Assembly (NCBI RefSeq): GCF_029433295.1
Contig: NZ_JAQTHV010000001.1
Span: 620,001 to 684,000, forward strand
Length of the DNA: 64,000 nucleotides
Direction: 5' to 3'
Origin: Bifidobacterium sp. ESL0784
Lineage (GTDB): Bacteria > Actinomycetota > Actinomycetes > Actinomycetales > Bifidobacteriaceae
Below the pieces are notes generated by a model. The model did not search any database and was not told the origin of the DNA. It saw only the letters and a list, made by a program, of their open reading frames with translations. The position numbers and the translations under genes were made by a program. This document shows, piece after piece, positions 1 through 9,299 of the stretch (the stretch's first letter is position 1; every line of letters starts with the position of its first letter).

Positions 1-27
1 AAGTGAACCGAGAGGAGATAACGAATC

Positions 28-519
28 ATGGCTGAAAATACCAATAACTCCGCGGTTCAAGAGACCGAAGAGGAACTTACATCATTCACCACTGAAACCA
101 ACGCCGGTGCTGGCACCGGTGCTTCCACGATCGCCCCGGGCTATGGCACGGGTCGCCGCAAGGAAGCCATCGCCCGCGTGCGCTTGGTTCCCGGTTCCGG
201 CAAGTGGACCATCAACGGCCGCACCCTAGAGGAGTTCTTCCCCTCCCGTCTGCAGCAGCGTGAGGTCAACTCTCCGATCGTTCTGTTGAAGCTTGAGAAC
301 AAATTCGATATCGTCGTCCTCGTTGAGGGTGGCGGCACCACCGGTCAGGCCGGCGCCATCCGCCTCGGCGTGGCCCGTGCGCTGAATGCCATCGATCGTG
401 ACGCCAACCGCGCCGCGCTCAAGAAGGCCGGCTTCCTCACCCGTGACGCCCGCGTCGTGGAGCGCAAGAAGGCAGGTCTGCACAAGGCACGTCGTGCACC
501 TCAGTTCTCGAAGCGTTGA
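28..519 (+). CDS. rpsI: 30S ribosomal protein S9 (uS9)
   Basis: Small-subunit protein whose C-terminal tail reaches the P-site tRNA. The S9 core begins near residue 38 ([19 protein letters not shown]) and ends with the basic tail [12 protein letters not shown]. About 35 acidic, Ala/Thr-rich residues precede the core, an extension typical of actinobacterial S9. The ATG follows GAGAGGAG by 9 nt. It is probably the second gene of an rplM-rpsI operon whose first gene lies before the window. A hairpin with a U-tract follows 23 nt downstream. Confidence 0.97.
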   Translation: MAENTNNSAVQETEEELTSFTTETNAGAGTGASTIAPGYGTGRRKEAIARVRLVPGSGKWTINGRTLEEFFPSRLQQREVNSPIVLLKLENKFDIVVLVEGGGTTGQAGAIRLGVARALNAIDRDANRAALKKAGFLTRDARVVERKKAGLHKARRAPQFSKR

Positions 520-542
520 TTTTCGCTTTCAAAGCTGTTACG

Positions 543-578
543 AATCCCTCCCAGCCATTCGGTTGCGGAGGGATTTTT
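543..578 (+). terminator. Rho-independent terminator of rpsI
   Basis: AATCCCTCC (543-551) pairs with GGAGGGATT (567-575) around a 15-nt loop, followed by a run of T. It lies directly after rpsI. Confidence 0.85.
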
Positions 579-618
579 CATATCCATTTGGCCCCATACA
601 CACCGATCTTGGGGCGAT

Positions 619-718
619 GCGATGAAAATCAGGGTTTCGGCCCGATTTTCTTGATTTCGTACGCATGTTCAATTGGACAAGCGATGAAAGTCAGGATTCG
701 GCATCGATTTTCCTGATT
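619..718. repeat. Pair of related 38-nt intergenic repeats
   Basis: Within the 409-nt gap between rpsI and the dehydrogenase, 619-656 and 681-718 are imperfect direct copies starting GCGATGAAARTCAGG. Each has an internal inverted element (for example AAAATC with GATTTT in the first). A related core in reverse orientation occurs at 23372-23386. The function is unknown. No coding sequence is seen in 520-928. Confidence 0.55.
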
Positions 719-793
719 ATCCTCGCAGATTCTGCGAATGCGCCGGTGGAAAAGGTAAAAGAGAAAAGAATCCGAAACTTCTAGAAAGTCGAT

Positions 794-822
794 TTGCATA
801 AGTTCTTTATAGGGGTTATAGT
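794..822 (+). promoter_or_regulatory. Candidate sigma-70 promoter of the zinc alcohol dehydrogenase gene
   Basis: TTGCAT (794-799), a 17-nt spacer, then TATAGT (817-822), about 100 nt before the start codon at 929. Prediction from consensus and spacing only. Confidence 0.5.
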
Positions 823-928
823 GAGCTTGTTGCAGGCCAAAGCCGATGTCGACTTTCGTTGAGAATCAGCGCAGAACTCAGGGGCAAGCGGCCGCAAATC
901 CAGTTATAGAACTTGGAAAGGAACAGCG

Positions 929-1933
929 ATGAAGGCTCTTGTATTAACCGGTGTCAAACAATTCGAGATCGAAGACCGGCCGACTCCCGCTCTTAAGGCA
1001 GGCGAGGTGCTGATCAATGCAGCGTACGCGGGCGTATGCGGCACCGACCACGATCTTTACGCCGGCCGTCCGGGCTCCGCTTCCGCCGTGCCGCCGATCG
1101 TGCTGGGACACGAGAATTCCGGCGTGGTCGAGGCCATCGGCGAAGGCGTCACCAACGTCAAGCCCGGTGACCGCGTGGCCGTCGATCCGAATATTTATTG
1201 CGGCCAGTGCGAATACTGCCTGACCCAGCGCCCGGAACTCTGCGATTCCCTGAGTGCCGTCGGTGTGACGCGTGACGGTGGCCTGGAGGAGCAGTTCACC
1301 GCTCCCGCAACCGTGGTCTACAAGCTGCCCGACAGCGTCAGTCTCAAGGATGCCGCCACCATCGAGCCGATTTCCTGCGCGGTGCACGGCGTGGATCTGC
1401 TCGACATCCATCCCTATCAGAAGGCGTTGGTGATCGGTGACGGTTTCATGGGCCAGCTTTTCGTGCAGATATTGCAGGCCTACGGCGTTCATCAGGTCGA
1501 TTTCGCCGGTCTGTTCGACGAAAAGCTCGAGCTCAACCAGCGTCTGTTTAATGTCAAGAACATCTACAACACCACAAAGGTCGCGATTCCCGAAAACGAA
1601 TATGACATCGTCATCGAGGCCGTCGGCCTTCCTCAGACGCAGCATAGCGCGGTTCTGGCCACCAAGAAGGGTGCCCAGGTTCTGATGTTCGGCGTGGGCC
1701 CGCAGGAAGCGAGCTTCGAGATGAATACGTATGACATCTATAAGAAGCAGCTGCGGATCCAAGGTTCCTTCATCAACCCGCTGACCTTTAAGGATGCCAT
1801 CAGCCTGTTGGAAAGCGGTAAGGTGGACGTTGATCCGCTGATCAGCCACGAGTTCAAGCTTGAGGATGTGCAGGACTTCCTTGACGGCAAGATTGAAGGC
1901 GTTTCCAAGGCCGTCGTCAAGGTCGGCAAGTAG
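929..1933 (+). CDS. Zinc-dependent MDR-family alcohol/polyol dehydrogenase
   Basis: A 334-residue medium-chain dehydrogenase/reductase. Catalytic zinc ligands are C37 (GVCGTDHDLY) and H60-E61 (GHEN). The structural zinc loop carries C90, C93, C96 and C104 (YCGQCEYCLTQRPELC). The Rossmann segment starts near residue 165, but its glycine motif is divergent (VIGDGFMG). The fold resembles sorbitol, threonine and galactitol-1-phosphate dehydrogenases; the substrate cannot be named from sequence. Its own promoter lies upstream, AAAGGAACAGCG precedes the ATG, and a VOC-family gene follows 124 nt downstream, so the two may be co-transcribed. A role in sugar-alcohol oxidation is inference. Confidence 0.88.
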   Translation: MKALVLTGVKQFEIEDRPTPALKAGEVLINAAYAGVCGTDHDLYAGRPGSASAVPPIVLGHENSGVVEAIGEGVTNVKPGDRVAVDPNIYCGQCEYCLTQRPELCDSLSAVGVTRDGGLEEQFTAPATVVYKLPDSVSLKDAATIEPISCAVHGVDLLDIHPYQKALVIGDGFMGQLFVQILQAYGVHQVDFAGLFDEKLELNQRLFNVKNIYNTTKVAIPENEYDIVIEAVGLPQTQHSAVLATKKGAQVLMFGVGPQEASFEMNTYDIYKKQLRIQGSFINPLTFKDAISLLESGKVDVDPLISHEFKLEDVQDFLDGKIEGVSKAVVKVGK

Positions 1934-2057
1934 ATTTCGTCATAATAGCGCTCGGCAAACTTACCATCCGGTATGTTTCCGATCCGTCAAACCGACAGCT
2001 CAAGGCACCCAAGACTTGGGTAGGCTTACAGTCAGTAAATTTTAAAAAGGAGTACAG

Positions 2058-2453
2058 ATGAAACCAATGTCCGATTTCACCACGGATTTCCAGCATTCCG
2101 GCATGCCCGCCAAGGACCTGGACGAGACCATCGAGTTCTACACCAAGAAGCTTGGCTTCGAGCTCGCCGGCCTCTTCCCGAACGGCAAGAACCGTTGTGC
2201 GTTCCTGCGTTACGGCCATTTGACCATTGAGACCTGGGAAGGCGATCCGGTGGCGATGAAGGACGGTGCCATCAACCATTGGGCGCTGGATACCCCCGAT
2301 ATCGAGGCCGCGTTCGAGAACGCAAAGGCGCTCGGGCTTGAGCTGAAAGACAAGGAGATCCAGTCCATCCCAACCTTCTGGGAAAACGGCATCCGTTACT
2401 TCAACATCTACGGCCCGAACCGCGAGACCATCGAGTTCTGCCAGATCGTCTGA
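2058..2453 (+). CDS. VOC (glyoxalase/bleomycin-resistance) family protein
   Basis: 131 residues, a single vicinal-oxygen-chelate domain with two beta-alpha-beta-beta-beta modules. Recognisable elements are HSGMPAKDLDETIEFYTKKLGFEL near the start, HLTIETWEG mid-way, INHWALDTPDIEAAFE, and the C-terminal YGPNRETIEFCQIV. Metal-ligand candidates are H14, E62 (in LTIETW) and the C-terminal E in TIEF. Closest in style to lactoylglutathione-lyase-like small proteins; the substrate is unknown. The start follows AAAAAGGAGTACAG. It lies between the zinc dehydrogenase and two back-to-back hairpins that separate it from the convergent ROK gene. Confidence 0.8.
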   Translation: MKPMSDFTTDFQHSGMPAKDLDETIEFYTKKLGFELAGLFPNGKNRCAFLRYGHLTIETWEGDPVAMKDGAINHWALDTPDIEAAFENAKALGLELKDKEIQSIPTFWENGIRYFNIYGPNRETIEFCQIV

Positions 2454-2497
2454 GATCGGTTGATGGACGCGTCCGTTTGAATGGACTGCAGACATGT

Positions 2498-2533
2498 GCG
2501 ACGATAAGCATGATTTTGCGTGCTTATCGTCGC
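2498..2533 (+). terminator. Terminator hairpin after the VOC gene
   Basis: Perfect 13-bp stem: GCGACGATAAGCA (2498-2510) with TGCTTATCGTCGC (2521-2533), 10-nt loop. No long U-tract follows, so efficiency is uncertain. Confidence 0.6.
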
Positions 2534-2546
2534 GTTTCTATATCGG

Positions 2547-2597
2547 CTGCGACCAAAAAGCACGCGAATGGGCCTTTAAACGTGCTTTTGGTCGCAG
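2547..2597. terminator. Bidirectional hairpin between convergent VOC and ROK genes
   Basis: CTGCGACCAAAAAGCACG (2547-2564) pairs with CGTGCTTTTGGTCGCAG (2581-2597) with one bulged A. Likely ends transcription of the ROK gene arriving from the right. Confidence 0.6.
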
Positions 2598-2639
2598 TTA
2601 GGCTTTTGTGGCTGGTCGCAGGTGCGCAGTCGCAGTCGT

Positions 2640-3770
2640 TTACTTGCAGATTCCGCTGACGAATGGTTCGATGTAGTGCAATGCCGCCCCCACGATTTCC
2701 TGGCCCTGGCCGCAGATGCTTTTGCGAATCTGGTACGTATCGGATCGGAAGGTATTGAGACCGTCGCATTTGGCCTTGAGCTTGGCGAAATCCTCAGCCG
2801 TGAGATATTGCGTCACCGGGCCGCCGATAATGATGTCACAGGCGAGGACGTTGCGTATGTTGTTGATGGTCTGCGCCAAATAGTCGAGCCACGAATCGAA
2901 ACGTCGGCAGGCTTTTTCGTCTCCGGCACGGACGTTTTTGAAGAACTCCTCCAAATTCTGCCCCTCGTTTCCAATCAGAAAATCCGTGGAACAGTAAGGG
3001 TCCATGCAGCCTTTGTTGCCGCAGTAGCAGGACAGTCCGCCGGGCACCAGCGTCATGTGTTCGATGGTGCCGTTGCGCCGGTTTGGTCCAAGGCTGATCG
3101 CGCCGTCGGCGATGATGGCACCGCCGGGGCGTCGCCCCAGATACAGGCATATCGCGTCGTGAATGCTCTTGTCGAACCACAGCTCGGCCGATGCCGATGC
3201 CATGGAATCGTGGATCAGCGCGCATTTGAGGCCCGTCGCCGCTTCAAGTGCTTGGACTTTCAGGCCGGTATCGTTCATGATATTGCCATAGATGACTTCG
3301 CTGCCATCTTCGGAGATGAGACCTTTGATGGCGAATGCCGCGCCCAGGACGTGTGATCCTTTGCTTTCAAGGCCGGCGGCAAACCGTGATATTTTTTGGC
3401 CGATGTCCGCGATGAATTTCGGATCGGAGCAAAAGGTGACGTCGTAGTGTTCTGAGGCGATGACATCGCCCTTAAGATCCACCGCGCAAAGCGTCACCTG
3501 ATTGCTCGCCGTCCCCACACCGATGGCGCAACGTGTCTGCGGCTGAAAAACGTAAGTGCGGGCCCGGCGTCCGCCCGTCGAATCGAGCGTCTCACCCTTG
3601 GCGACCAGCCCGCTTTGCTCGAGGGCGCGAAGATTCCGGCTGATGGTGGGCAGGCTGAGCCCCAGTGTTTGCTGGAGGTCCTGTTTGGTCACGTCGCTAT
3701 GCATATAGATATGCGCCGTGACCGCGTGCAGGTTCTGCGTTTTGATTGAAGCTGTGGTTGCTTTGGGCAT
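2640..3770 (-). CDS. ROK-family transcriptional regulator (NagC/XylR type)
   Basis: 376 residues. An N-terminal winged helix-turn-helix (about residues 15-70, TKQDLQQTLGLSLPTISRNL) is followed by a ROK sugar-kinase-like domain with the zinc motif CYCGNKGC and VPGG just before it. The ATP-loop DxGxT is degenerate (IGVGTASNQVT), so this is a regulator rather than a kinase. The ATG at 3770 is chosen because GAGGAGGT sits just upstream; the in-frame GTG at 3776 would fall inside that site. ROK regulators respond to sugars or sugar phosphates. Divergent to adhE across a 359-nt region holding a perfect palindrome, so it may regulate itself and/or adhE (inference). Confidence 0.87.
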   Translation of the reverse strand: MPKATTASIKTQNLHAVTAHIYMHSDVTKQDLQQTLGLSLPTISRNLRALEQSGLVAKGETLDSTGGRRARTYVFQPQTRCAIGVGTASNQVTLCAVDLKGDVIASEHYDVTFCSDPKFIADIGQKISRFAAGLESKGSHVLGAAFAIKGLISEDGSEVIYGNIMNDTGLKVQALEAATGLKCALIHDSMASASAELWFDKSIHDAICLYLGRRPGGAIIADGAISLGPNRRNGTIEHMTLVPGGLSCYCGNKGCMDPYCSTDFLIGNEGQNLEEFFKNVRAGDEKACRRFDSWLDYLAQTINNIRNVLACDIIIGGPVTQYLTAEDFAKLKAKCDGLNTFRSDTYQIRKSICGQGQEIVGAALHYIEPFVSGICK

Positions 3771-3869
3771 GGCCACCTCCTCTATGTATCATACATTTGG
3801 CAAGGAAATTGACAAAAGTGGGTATGAGGATGAGGCGGGACTTGTCGGCGCCTGACATTTTCCGTTTGA

Positions 3870-3887
3870 TTCGTTAGCGCTAACGAA
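3870..3887. promoter_or_regulatory. Perfect 18-bp palindrome, candidate repressor operator
   Basis: TTCGTTAGCGCTAACGAA is fully self-complementary. It lies about 100 nt upstream of the ROK start and 242 nt upstream of adhE. Its form (central CG, GTTAGCGCTAAC) resembles LacI-family operators in bifidobacteria. The binding protein is unknown. Confidence 0.5.
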
Positions 3888-4033
3888 AATTCTTTTTTGA
3901 TTGCATTCGATGTGAGGTTTTGTTCGGTTGAACATTCTTGACGTGTTTTGCGCACAAAAATGAGCAGGATTATTCGGTTTCATACTCCAAAAACGAACAT
4001 GAAATGTCAGGTAAAGCCTCAAGCTAAAACAAA

Positions 4034-4079
4034 AAGACAAACGTAGCGCTGTCCCGTTATATTGTGACATGACTCACAT
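4034..4079 (+). promoter_or_regulatory. Candidate adhE promoter overlapped by a Rex-like operator
   Basis: AAGACA (4034-4039), an 18-nt spacer and TATATT (4058-4063) give a plausible promoter. Its -10 overlaps TTGTGACATGACTCACAT (4062-4079), a TGTGA-N6-TCACA dyad with the same arm spacing as actinobacterial Rex sites. Rex senses NADH/NAD+ and is known to repress adhE in several Gram-positive groups. A Crp-type site has the same core, so Rex assignment is inference. Confidence 0.5.
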
Positions 4080-4129
4080 TGCAGCAGCGATGTGTGATGC
4101 AAACATGACTGTGAACAGAAAGGGGAGTC

Positions 4130-6883
4130 ATGACTGCACAACCTAAGAATGCCGCGACTTCACCCGCTACAAAAGCTTCAACGAAAACCGCAACCAACGA
4201 AAAGCCGGACGTCAAGGATGAGGTGGACCAGCTGGTCGCCCGCGGCGTCGAGGCGCTGAGCCAATTCGAGAAATTGAATCAGGAGCAGGTCGACCGCATC
4301 GTCGCCAAGGCCTCGATCGCGGCCCTCAACAAGCACCTGGTGCTGGCAGACATGGCCGTTCGCGAGACCGGTCGTGGTCTGGTTGAGGACAAAGCAACCA
4401 AGAACATTTTCGCTTGCGAGCATGTCACCCATTATCTGGCCGGTCAGAAGACGGTCGGCATCATTCGTGAGGACGACGTGATGGGCATTGACGAGGTGGC
4501 GGAACCGGTCGGCGTGGTCGCGGGTGTCACCCCGGTCACCAACCCGACCTCCACCACGATTTTCAAGTCCCTGATTGCCTTGAAGACCCGCTGCCCGATT
4601 ATCTTCGGCTTCCACCCGTTCGCCCAGAAGTGTTCAGTTGAGGCCGCACGCATCGTGCGTGACGCAGCGGTCGCCGCGGGCGCGCCGAAAGACTGCATCC
4701 AGTGGATCGAACATCCTTCGGTCGAGGCTACGGGCGCACTGATGACTCATCCTGGTATCGCCACGATCCTTGCCACCGGTGGTCCCGGTATGGTCAAGGC
4801 CGCGTATTCTTCCGGCAAACCCGCTCTCGGTGTGGGTGCCGGCAACGCTCCCGCATACGTCGACAAGAATGTCGACATCAAGCGCGTGGCCAACGATCTG
4901 GTGCTTTCCAAGCACTTCGATTACGGCATGATCTGCGCCACCGAGCAGGGCATCATCGCACATACCGACATCTACGAGCCTCTCGCCGACGAACTGAAGC
5001 GCCGCAAGGCCTACTTCGTCAACGCTGATGAGAAGGCCAAGCTCGAGCAGTACATGTTCGGCTGCACCGCCTATTCCGGCGGCAAGCCGAAACTCAACTC
5101 CATCGTCCCCGGCAAGTCGCCGCAATACATCGCACGCGAGGCCGGCTTCACCGTCCCCGACGATACAACGATTCTTGTGGCCGAATGCAAGGAAGTAGGG
5201 GAGCAGGAGCCGTTGACGCTCGAAAAGCTTTGCCCGGTCCACGCCATGTTGCGTTTCGAAACCGAGGAACAGGGCTTCGCGATGTGCGAGGGCATGCTCA
5301 AATTCGGGGCCGGCCACACCGCCGTCATCCATTCCGACGACGAGGACCTTGTCAAGCGCTACGGCTTGCGCATGCACGCCTGCCGCATCATCTGGAACCA
5401 GCCTTCGGCGCTGGGCGGCATCGGCGACATCTACAACGCCATAGCCCCGTCCCTGACGCTCGGCTGCGGCTCCTACGGCGGCAACTCCGTCTCTGGCAAC
5501 GTCCAGGCCGTCAATCTCTTGAACATCAAGCGCATTGCGCGGAGGAACAACAACATGCAATGGTTCAAAGTCCCGCCGAAGACCTATTTCGAGCCCAACG
5601 CCATTCGTTACTTGCGCGATATGTACAATATCCGCCGCGTGGTCATCGTCTGCGACAAGGTCATGGAGCAGCTTGGCATCGTCGACAAGGTCATTGACCA
5701 GCTGCGCAGCCGCCCGGAGCCGGTCACGTTCCGCACCATCGATTACATCGAGCCGGAACCGTCCGTCGAAACCGTTGAGCGCGGCGCGGCCATGATGCGC
5801 GACGAGTTCCGCCCCGACACGATTATCGCGGTGGGCGGCGGCTCGCCGATGGATGCCGCGAAGATCATGTGGCTCTTGTACGAACACCCGGAGATCTCCT
5901 TCGACGACGTGCGCGAGAAGTTCTTCGACATCCGCAAGCGCGCCTTCCGCATCCCGCCGCTGGGAAGCAAGGCCAAGCTGGTCTGCATCCCAACGTCCTC
6001 CGGCACCGGTTCCGAGGTCACGCCCTTCGCGGTGATTACCGATCACAAGACCGGCTACAAGTACCCGATCACCGACTACGCGCTGACACCGTCGGTCGCC
6101 ATCGTCGATCCGGTGCTCGCCCGTACCCAGCCGCCGACGCTTGCTAGCAACACCGGTTTCGACGCACTGACGCACTGCATGGAATCCTACGTCTCTGTCT
6201 ACGCCAACGATTTCACCGACGGCATGGCTCTGCACGCCGCCAAGCTAATCTGGGACAATCTCGAGACCTCGGTGTGCGCCGAGCCGGGCGAGGTCAAGAA
6301 AGAAGCGCAGGAGAAGATGCACAACGCCGGTACGATGGCCGGCATGGCATTCGGCTCCGCCTTCCTGGGGATGTGCCACGGCATGGCCCACACCATCGGT
6401 GCCCTGTGCGATGTGGCCCATGGTCATACCAACGCAATCCTCTTGCCTTATGTCATCCGCTACAACGGCTCGATTCCTCAGGAGCCGACAAGCTGGCCGA
6501 AATACAGCAAGTACGTCGCGCCACAGCGTTATCAGGAATTTGCCCGCGTGCTGGGCGTCGACCCCGGCAAAAGCCCGGAAGAAGGCGTCGAGAACCTTGC
6601 GCTTGCCGTGGAGGATTACCGCGACAACAAGCTCGGTATGGATTCCAGCTTCCAGCAGTGCGGCGTCGACGAGACCTATTTCTGGAGCATCTTGGACCAG
6701 ATCGGCATGCGTGCCTACGAGGACCAGTGTACCCCTGCGAACCCGCGTATCCCTCAGATCGAGGATATGAAGGACATCGCCATCGCCGCCTACTACGGTG
6801 TCTCCCAGGCCGAAGGCCATGCCCGCCGGCTCGAGCGTGAAGGCGGAACCGCCGTCGCCGAAGTGGAGATAGTCGAACGCTGA
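4130..6883 (+). CDS. adhE: Bifunctional acetaldehyde-CoA/alcohol dehydrogenase AdhE
   Basis: 917 residues. The N-terminal CoA-acylating aldehyde dehydrogenase half (about 30-460) reduces acetyl-CoA to acetaldehyde, with catalytic Cys269 in [10 protein letters not shown]. The C-terminal iron alcohol dehydrogenase half (about 490-900) reduces acetaldehyde to ethanol, with [10 protein letters not shown] for NAD binding and the iron-site signature [19 protein letters not shown] Lys/Thr/Ala-rich stretch of about 30 residues precedes the first domain. AdhE normally assembles into spirosomes. In bifidobacteria it makes ethanol from the acetyl-CoA branch of the bifid shunt and re-oxidises NADH. The start follows AAAGGGGAGTC. 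Single gene: own promoter, terminator after it. Confidence 0.97.
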   Translation: MTAQPKNAATSPATKASTKTATNEKPDVKDEVDQLVARGVEALSQFEKLNQEQVDRIVAKASIAALNKHLVLADMAVRETGRGLVEDKATKNIFACEHVTHYLAGQKTVGIIREDDVMGIDEVAEPVGVVAGVTPVTNPTSTTIFKSLIALKTRCPIIFGFHPFAQKCSVEAARIVRDAAVAAGAPKDCIQWIEHPSVEATGALMTHPGIATILATGGPGMVKAAYSSGKPALGVGAGNAPAYVDKNVDIKRVANDLVLSKHFDYGMICATEQGIIAHTDIYEPLADELKRRKAYFVNADEKAKLEQYMFGCTAYSGGKPKLNSIVPGKSPQYIAREAGFTVPDDTTILVAECKEVGEQEPLTLEKLCPVHAMLRFETEEQGFAMCEGMLKFGAGHTAVIHSDDEDLVKRYGLRMHACRIIWNQPSALGGIGDIYNAIAPSLTLGCGSYGGNSVSGNVQAVNLLNIKRIARRNNNMQWFKVPPKTYFEPNAIRYLRDMYNIRRVVIVCDKVMEQLGIVDKVIDQLRSRPEPVTFRTIDYIEPEPSVETVERGAAMMRDEFRPDTIIAVGGGSPMDAAKIMWLLYEHPEISFDDVREKFFDIRKRAFRIPPLGSKAKLVCIPTSSGTGSEVTPFAVITDHKTGYKYPITDYALTPSVAIVDPVLARTQPPTLASNTGFDALTHCMESYVSVYANDFTDGMALHAAKLIWDNLETSVCAEPGEVKKEAQEKMHNAGTMAGMAFGSAFLGMCHGMAHTIGALCDVAHGHTNAILLPYVIRYNGSIPQEPTSWPKYSKYVAPQRYQEFARVLGVDPGKSPEEGVENLALAVEDYRDNKLGMDSSFQQCGVDETYFWSILDQIGMRAYEDQCTPANPRIPQIEDMKDIAIAAYYGVSQAEGHARRLEREGGTAVAEVEIVER

Positions 6884-6902
6884 GAGCGAAAAACTCAACA
6901 TT

Positions 6903-6940
6903 GATGATGTCTGCCGTCTGCATGACGGTAGGCATCATTT
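6903..6940 (+). terminator. Terminator of adhE
   Basis: GATGATGTCTGCCGTC pairs with GACGGTAGGCATCAT around TGCAT, followed by TTTAGTATTTT. Confidence 0.7.
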
Positions 6941-7319
6941 AGTATTTTCAGCAATATTCGTATGATTAATCATCCGGAATTTGCATATTTTTAAGGCACG
7001 TTTTTTAAAAAATCGAAATGGTTTTCATGCGGTGGGGACTACGCGGAAGTAGTATGAAAAAACACGCAAACGCAAGGAATGCCAACGACACGCCCGAATT
7101 TTTCTAGTAGCCCCCGAATGCTTTAATAGAACAGTTGCCTGTTTTGGGCTCGCAAATTGTAATAAAAAGAGCGAGTGCAGTCCGGTGCCGTCCTCTCGAA
7201 GGCGCTGTAGTGCTGCACACTGATGTGGTTAAGGCCACGGGATTTCCCGGGGGCCGTACGCGCCGGTGTCCCTAAAATAGGTTGGTAATGTCAACAATCG
7301 CTAGAAAGGGCGGACGGCA
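6941..7319 (+). promoter_or_regulatory. Promoter and long leader of the S10 operon
   Basis: This gap has no convincing gene. A promoter is visible as TTGCCT (7135-7140), 17-nt spacer, TGTAAT (7158-7163). The transcript would have a leader of about 150 nt containing a stem with arms GTGCAG (7175-7180) and CTGCAC (7213-7218), then a GC-rich hairpin near 7230-7255. In other bacteria the S10 leader is the site of L4 feedback; whether that holds here is not shown. 6941-7130 is AT-rich with no recognised element. Confidence 0.5.
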
Positions 7320-7628
7320 ATGGCGGGACAGAAAATCCGCATCAGGCTTAAGTCCTATGACCATGAGGTCATCGACCAATCGGCGAAGAAAATCGTCGAG
7401 ACGGTCACGAACGCGGGTGCCACTGTGGTGGGCCCGGTTCCTCTGCCTACTGAGAAGAACGTCTTTGTGGTAATTCGTTCTCCTCATAAATACAAGGATT
7501 CTCGCGAGCAATTCGAGATGCGCACTCATAAGCGCCTCATCGACATCGTGGACCCGACCCCCAAGGCCGTGGATTCATTGATGCACATCGATTTGCCTGC
7601 GGATGTCAATATCGAGATCAAGCTGTAA
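7320..7628 (+). CDS. rpsJ: 30S ribosomal protein S10 (uS10)
   Basis: 102 residues, full length. Starts [19 protein letters not shown] and carries the S10 signature [14 protein letters not shown]...[20 protein letters not shown]. First gene of the S10 block. Also the NusE component of antitermination complexes in known systems. The ATG follows AAAGGGCGGACGGCA. Confidence 0.98.
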   Translation: MAGQKIRIRLKSYDHEVIDQSAKKIVETVTNAGATVVGPVPLPTEKNVFVVIRSPHKYKDSREQFEMRTHKRLIDIVDPTPKAVDSLMHIDLPADVNIEIKL

Positions 7629-7642
7629 AGGAGGGGAGAAGC

Positions 7643-8296
7643 ATGTCGTTGCAGAAAGCAAATCGTTCTGCACTGCTGGGCCGCAAGCTCGGTATGTCGC
7701 AGGTTTGGGACGAGCAGGGTTTCTTCGTTCCTGTGACGCTCGTTGATGTGTCCACGAACGTGGTCACTTGCGTCAAGACCGAAGAGAGCGACGGCTACAA
7801 GGCCGTTCAGCTCGGTTACGGCCAGATTGATCCCACCAAGGTGACCAAGCCTATGGCTGGTCATTTCGCGAAGGCGGGCGTCACCCCGCGTCGTCATCTG
7901 GTCGAGGTCCGCACGGACAACGTCGACGAGTTCAAGCCCGGTCAGGAACTGACCGCCGACTTGTTCGCCGATGGTGCCGAAGTGGATGTCACCGGTACGA
8001 CCAAGGGCAAGGGCTTCGCCGGAACCATCAAGCGTTGGGGCTTCAAGTCCTATCGTCGTACTCACGGCTCTCACAAGAACGAGCGTCGCCCCGGCTCAGT
8101 CGGTGCATGCGCTACGCCGAGCCGTATCTTGAAGGGCAAGCGTATGGCCGGTCGTATGGGCCATGTCACTTCCACCGTGCAGAACCTTCAGGTCGTTTCC
8201 TCCGACAAGGAGAACGGCATCATCGCCATCAAGGGCGCTCTTCCAGGGCCCAAGGGCGGCATCGTTCTGCTTCGTTCGGCTGTGAAGGGAGCCTGA
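7643..8296 (+). CDS. rplC: 50S ribosomal protein L3 (uL3)
   Basis: 217 residues, an early-assembling protein near the peptidyl transferase centre. Shows LLGRKLGMSQVWDEQG at the N terminus and GTTKGKGFAGTIKRWGF mid-protein. Start after AAAGGAGGGGAGAAGC, 14 nt after rpsJ. Confidence 0.98.
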   Translation: MSLQKANRSALLGRKLGMSQVWDEQGFFVPVTLVDVSTNVVTCVKTEESDGYKAVQLGYGQIDPTKVTKPMAGHFAKAGVTPRRHLVEVRTDNVDEFKPGQELTADLFADGAEVDVTGTTKGKGFAGTIKRWGFKSYRRTHGSHKNERRPGSVGACATPSRILKGKRMAGRMGHVTSTVQNLQVVSSDKENGIIAIKGALPGPKGGIVLLRSAVKGA

Positions 8297-8302
8297 TAAA
8301 TC

Positions 8303-8962
8303 ATGGCAAAAGTAACACTCAATGTCACCGACGCCAAGGGCAAGTCTGCTGGCACCGTTGAGGCGCCGGTCGAGATCTTCGGCATCTCCAATGAAGAGGT
8401 CGAGGCTCACGTTCCGCTGATTCATCAGGTTGTCGTCGCTCAGCTCGCTGCTGCTCGTCAGGGCACGCACGCGGTCAAGAGCCGTGGCGATGTTTCCGGT
8501 GGCGGCAAGAAGCCGTGGAAGCAGAAGGGCACCGGTCGCGCTCGTCAGGGCTCGATTCGCGCTCCTCAGTGGGTTCATGGTGGTATCGCTCACGGCCCAG
8601 TGCCGCGCGATTACTCCCAGCGCACTCCCAAGAAGATGAAGGCCGGCGCACTGCGCTATGTGCTTTCCAACCGTGCGAACGCGGGTCGCGTCGCCGTCGT
8701 CGACTTTGGCATCAAGGACACTCCGTCCACCAAGGCCGCCGTCGCAGCGCTCACCCCGGTAAGCCAGAACGAGTTCACGACCGTCGTGCTTTCGCGCGAC
8801 AACGTCAACGAGTGGCTTTCCGTTCGCAACATCCCGACGGTGCACGTGCTCTTCGCAGATCAGCTCAACACCTACGATGTGGTTACCGCTCAGTATGTCG
8901 TCTTCAGCAAGGAAGGCTTCGATGCCTTCGTCGCCGCCAAGACTGAGCCCAAGGAGGCCTGA
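8303..8962 (+). CDS. rplD: 50S ribosomal protein L4 (uL4)
   Basis: 219 residues. The long loop that lines the exit tunnel is recognisable ([19 protein letters not shown], then RAPQW.HGG). L4 represses the S10 operon in E. coli; no such evidence can be drawn here. Start 6 nt after rplC. Confidence 0.98.
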   Translation: MAKVTLNVTDAKGKSAGTVEAPVEIFGISNEEVEAHVPLIHQVVVAQLAAARQGTHAVKSRGDVSGGGKKPWKQKGTGRARQGSIRAPQWVHGGIAHGPVPRDYSQRTPKKMKAGALRYVLSNRANAGRVAVVDFGIKDTPSTKAAVAALTPVSQNEFTTVVLSRDNVNEWLSVRNIPTVHVLFADQLNTYDVVTAQYVVFSKEGFDAFVAAKTEPKEA

Positions 8963-8967
8963 ACGAT

Positions 8968-9264
8968 ATGGTAGCTATTCACAATCCCGCCCACGATGTC
9001 ATCATCAAGCCGGTAGTCTCCGAAAAGAGCTACGCCGCCGGTGACCGTGGCCAGTACACTTTCGTGGTCGCTCCTGATGCCAACAAGGTTCAGATCAAGC
9101 AGGCCGTCGAAAAAATCTTCAACGTCAAGGTGACGAACGTCAACACCCTCAACCGCGCAGGCAAGCGCCAGCGCACCCGCACCGGTTTCGGTCAGCGCGC
9201 CAATCAGAAGCGCGCGATCGTCACGGTTGCCGAGGGCCAGTCGATCGACATCTTCGGCAACTGA
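8968..9264 (+). CDS. rplW: 50S ribosomal protein L23 (uL23)
   Basis: 98 residues at the tunnel exit, docking site for trigger factor and SRP in known ribosomes. Motifs [13 protein letters not shown] and [17 protein letters not shown]. Start 5 nt after rplD. Confidence 0.97.
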   Translation: MVAIHNPAHDVIIKPVVSEKSYAAGDRGQYTFVVAPDANKVQIKQAVEKIFNVKVTNVNTLNRAGKRQRTRTGFGQRANQKRAIVTVAEGQSIDIFGN

Positions 9265-9299
9265 AGCAATAGCCGAAAAAGTCAAAGGAAGAACTAATT

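Noticed and set aside
2622..3356. 244-codon plus-strand frame across the ROK gene
   Set aside because: Lies wholly antisense to a well-supported ROK regulator with zinc motif and SD; no family likeness.
4634..6235. 533-codon minus-strand frame inside adhE
   Set aside because: Mirror frame of a GC-rich gene; the adhE motifs on the other strand are unambiguous.
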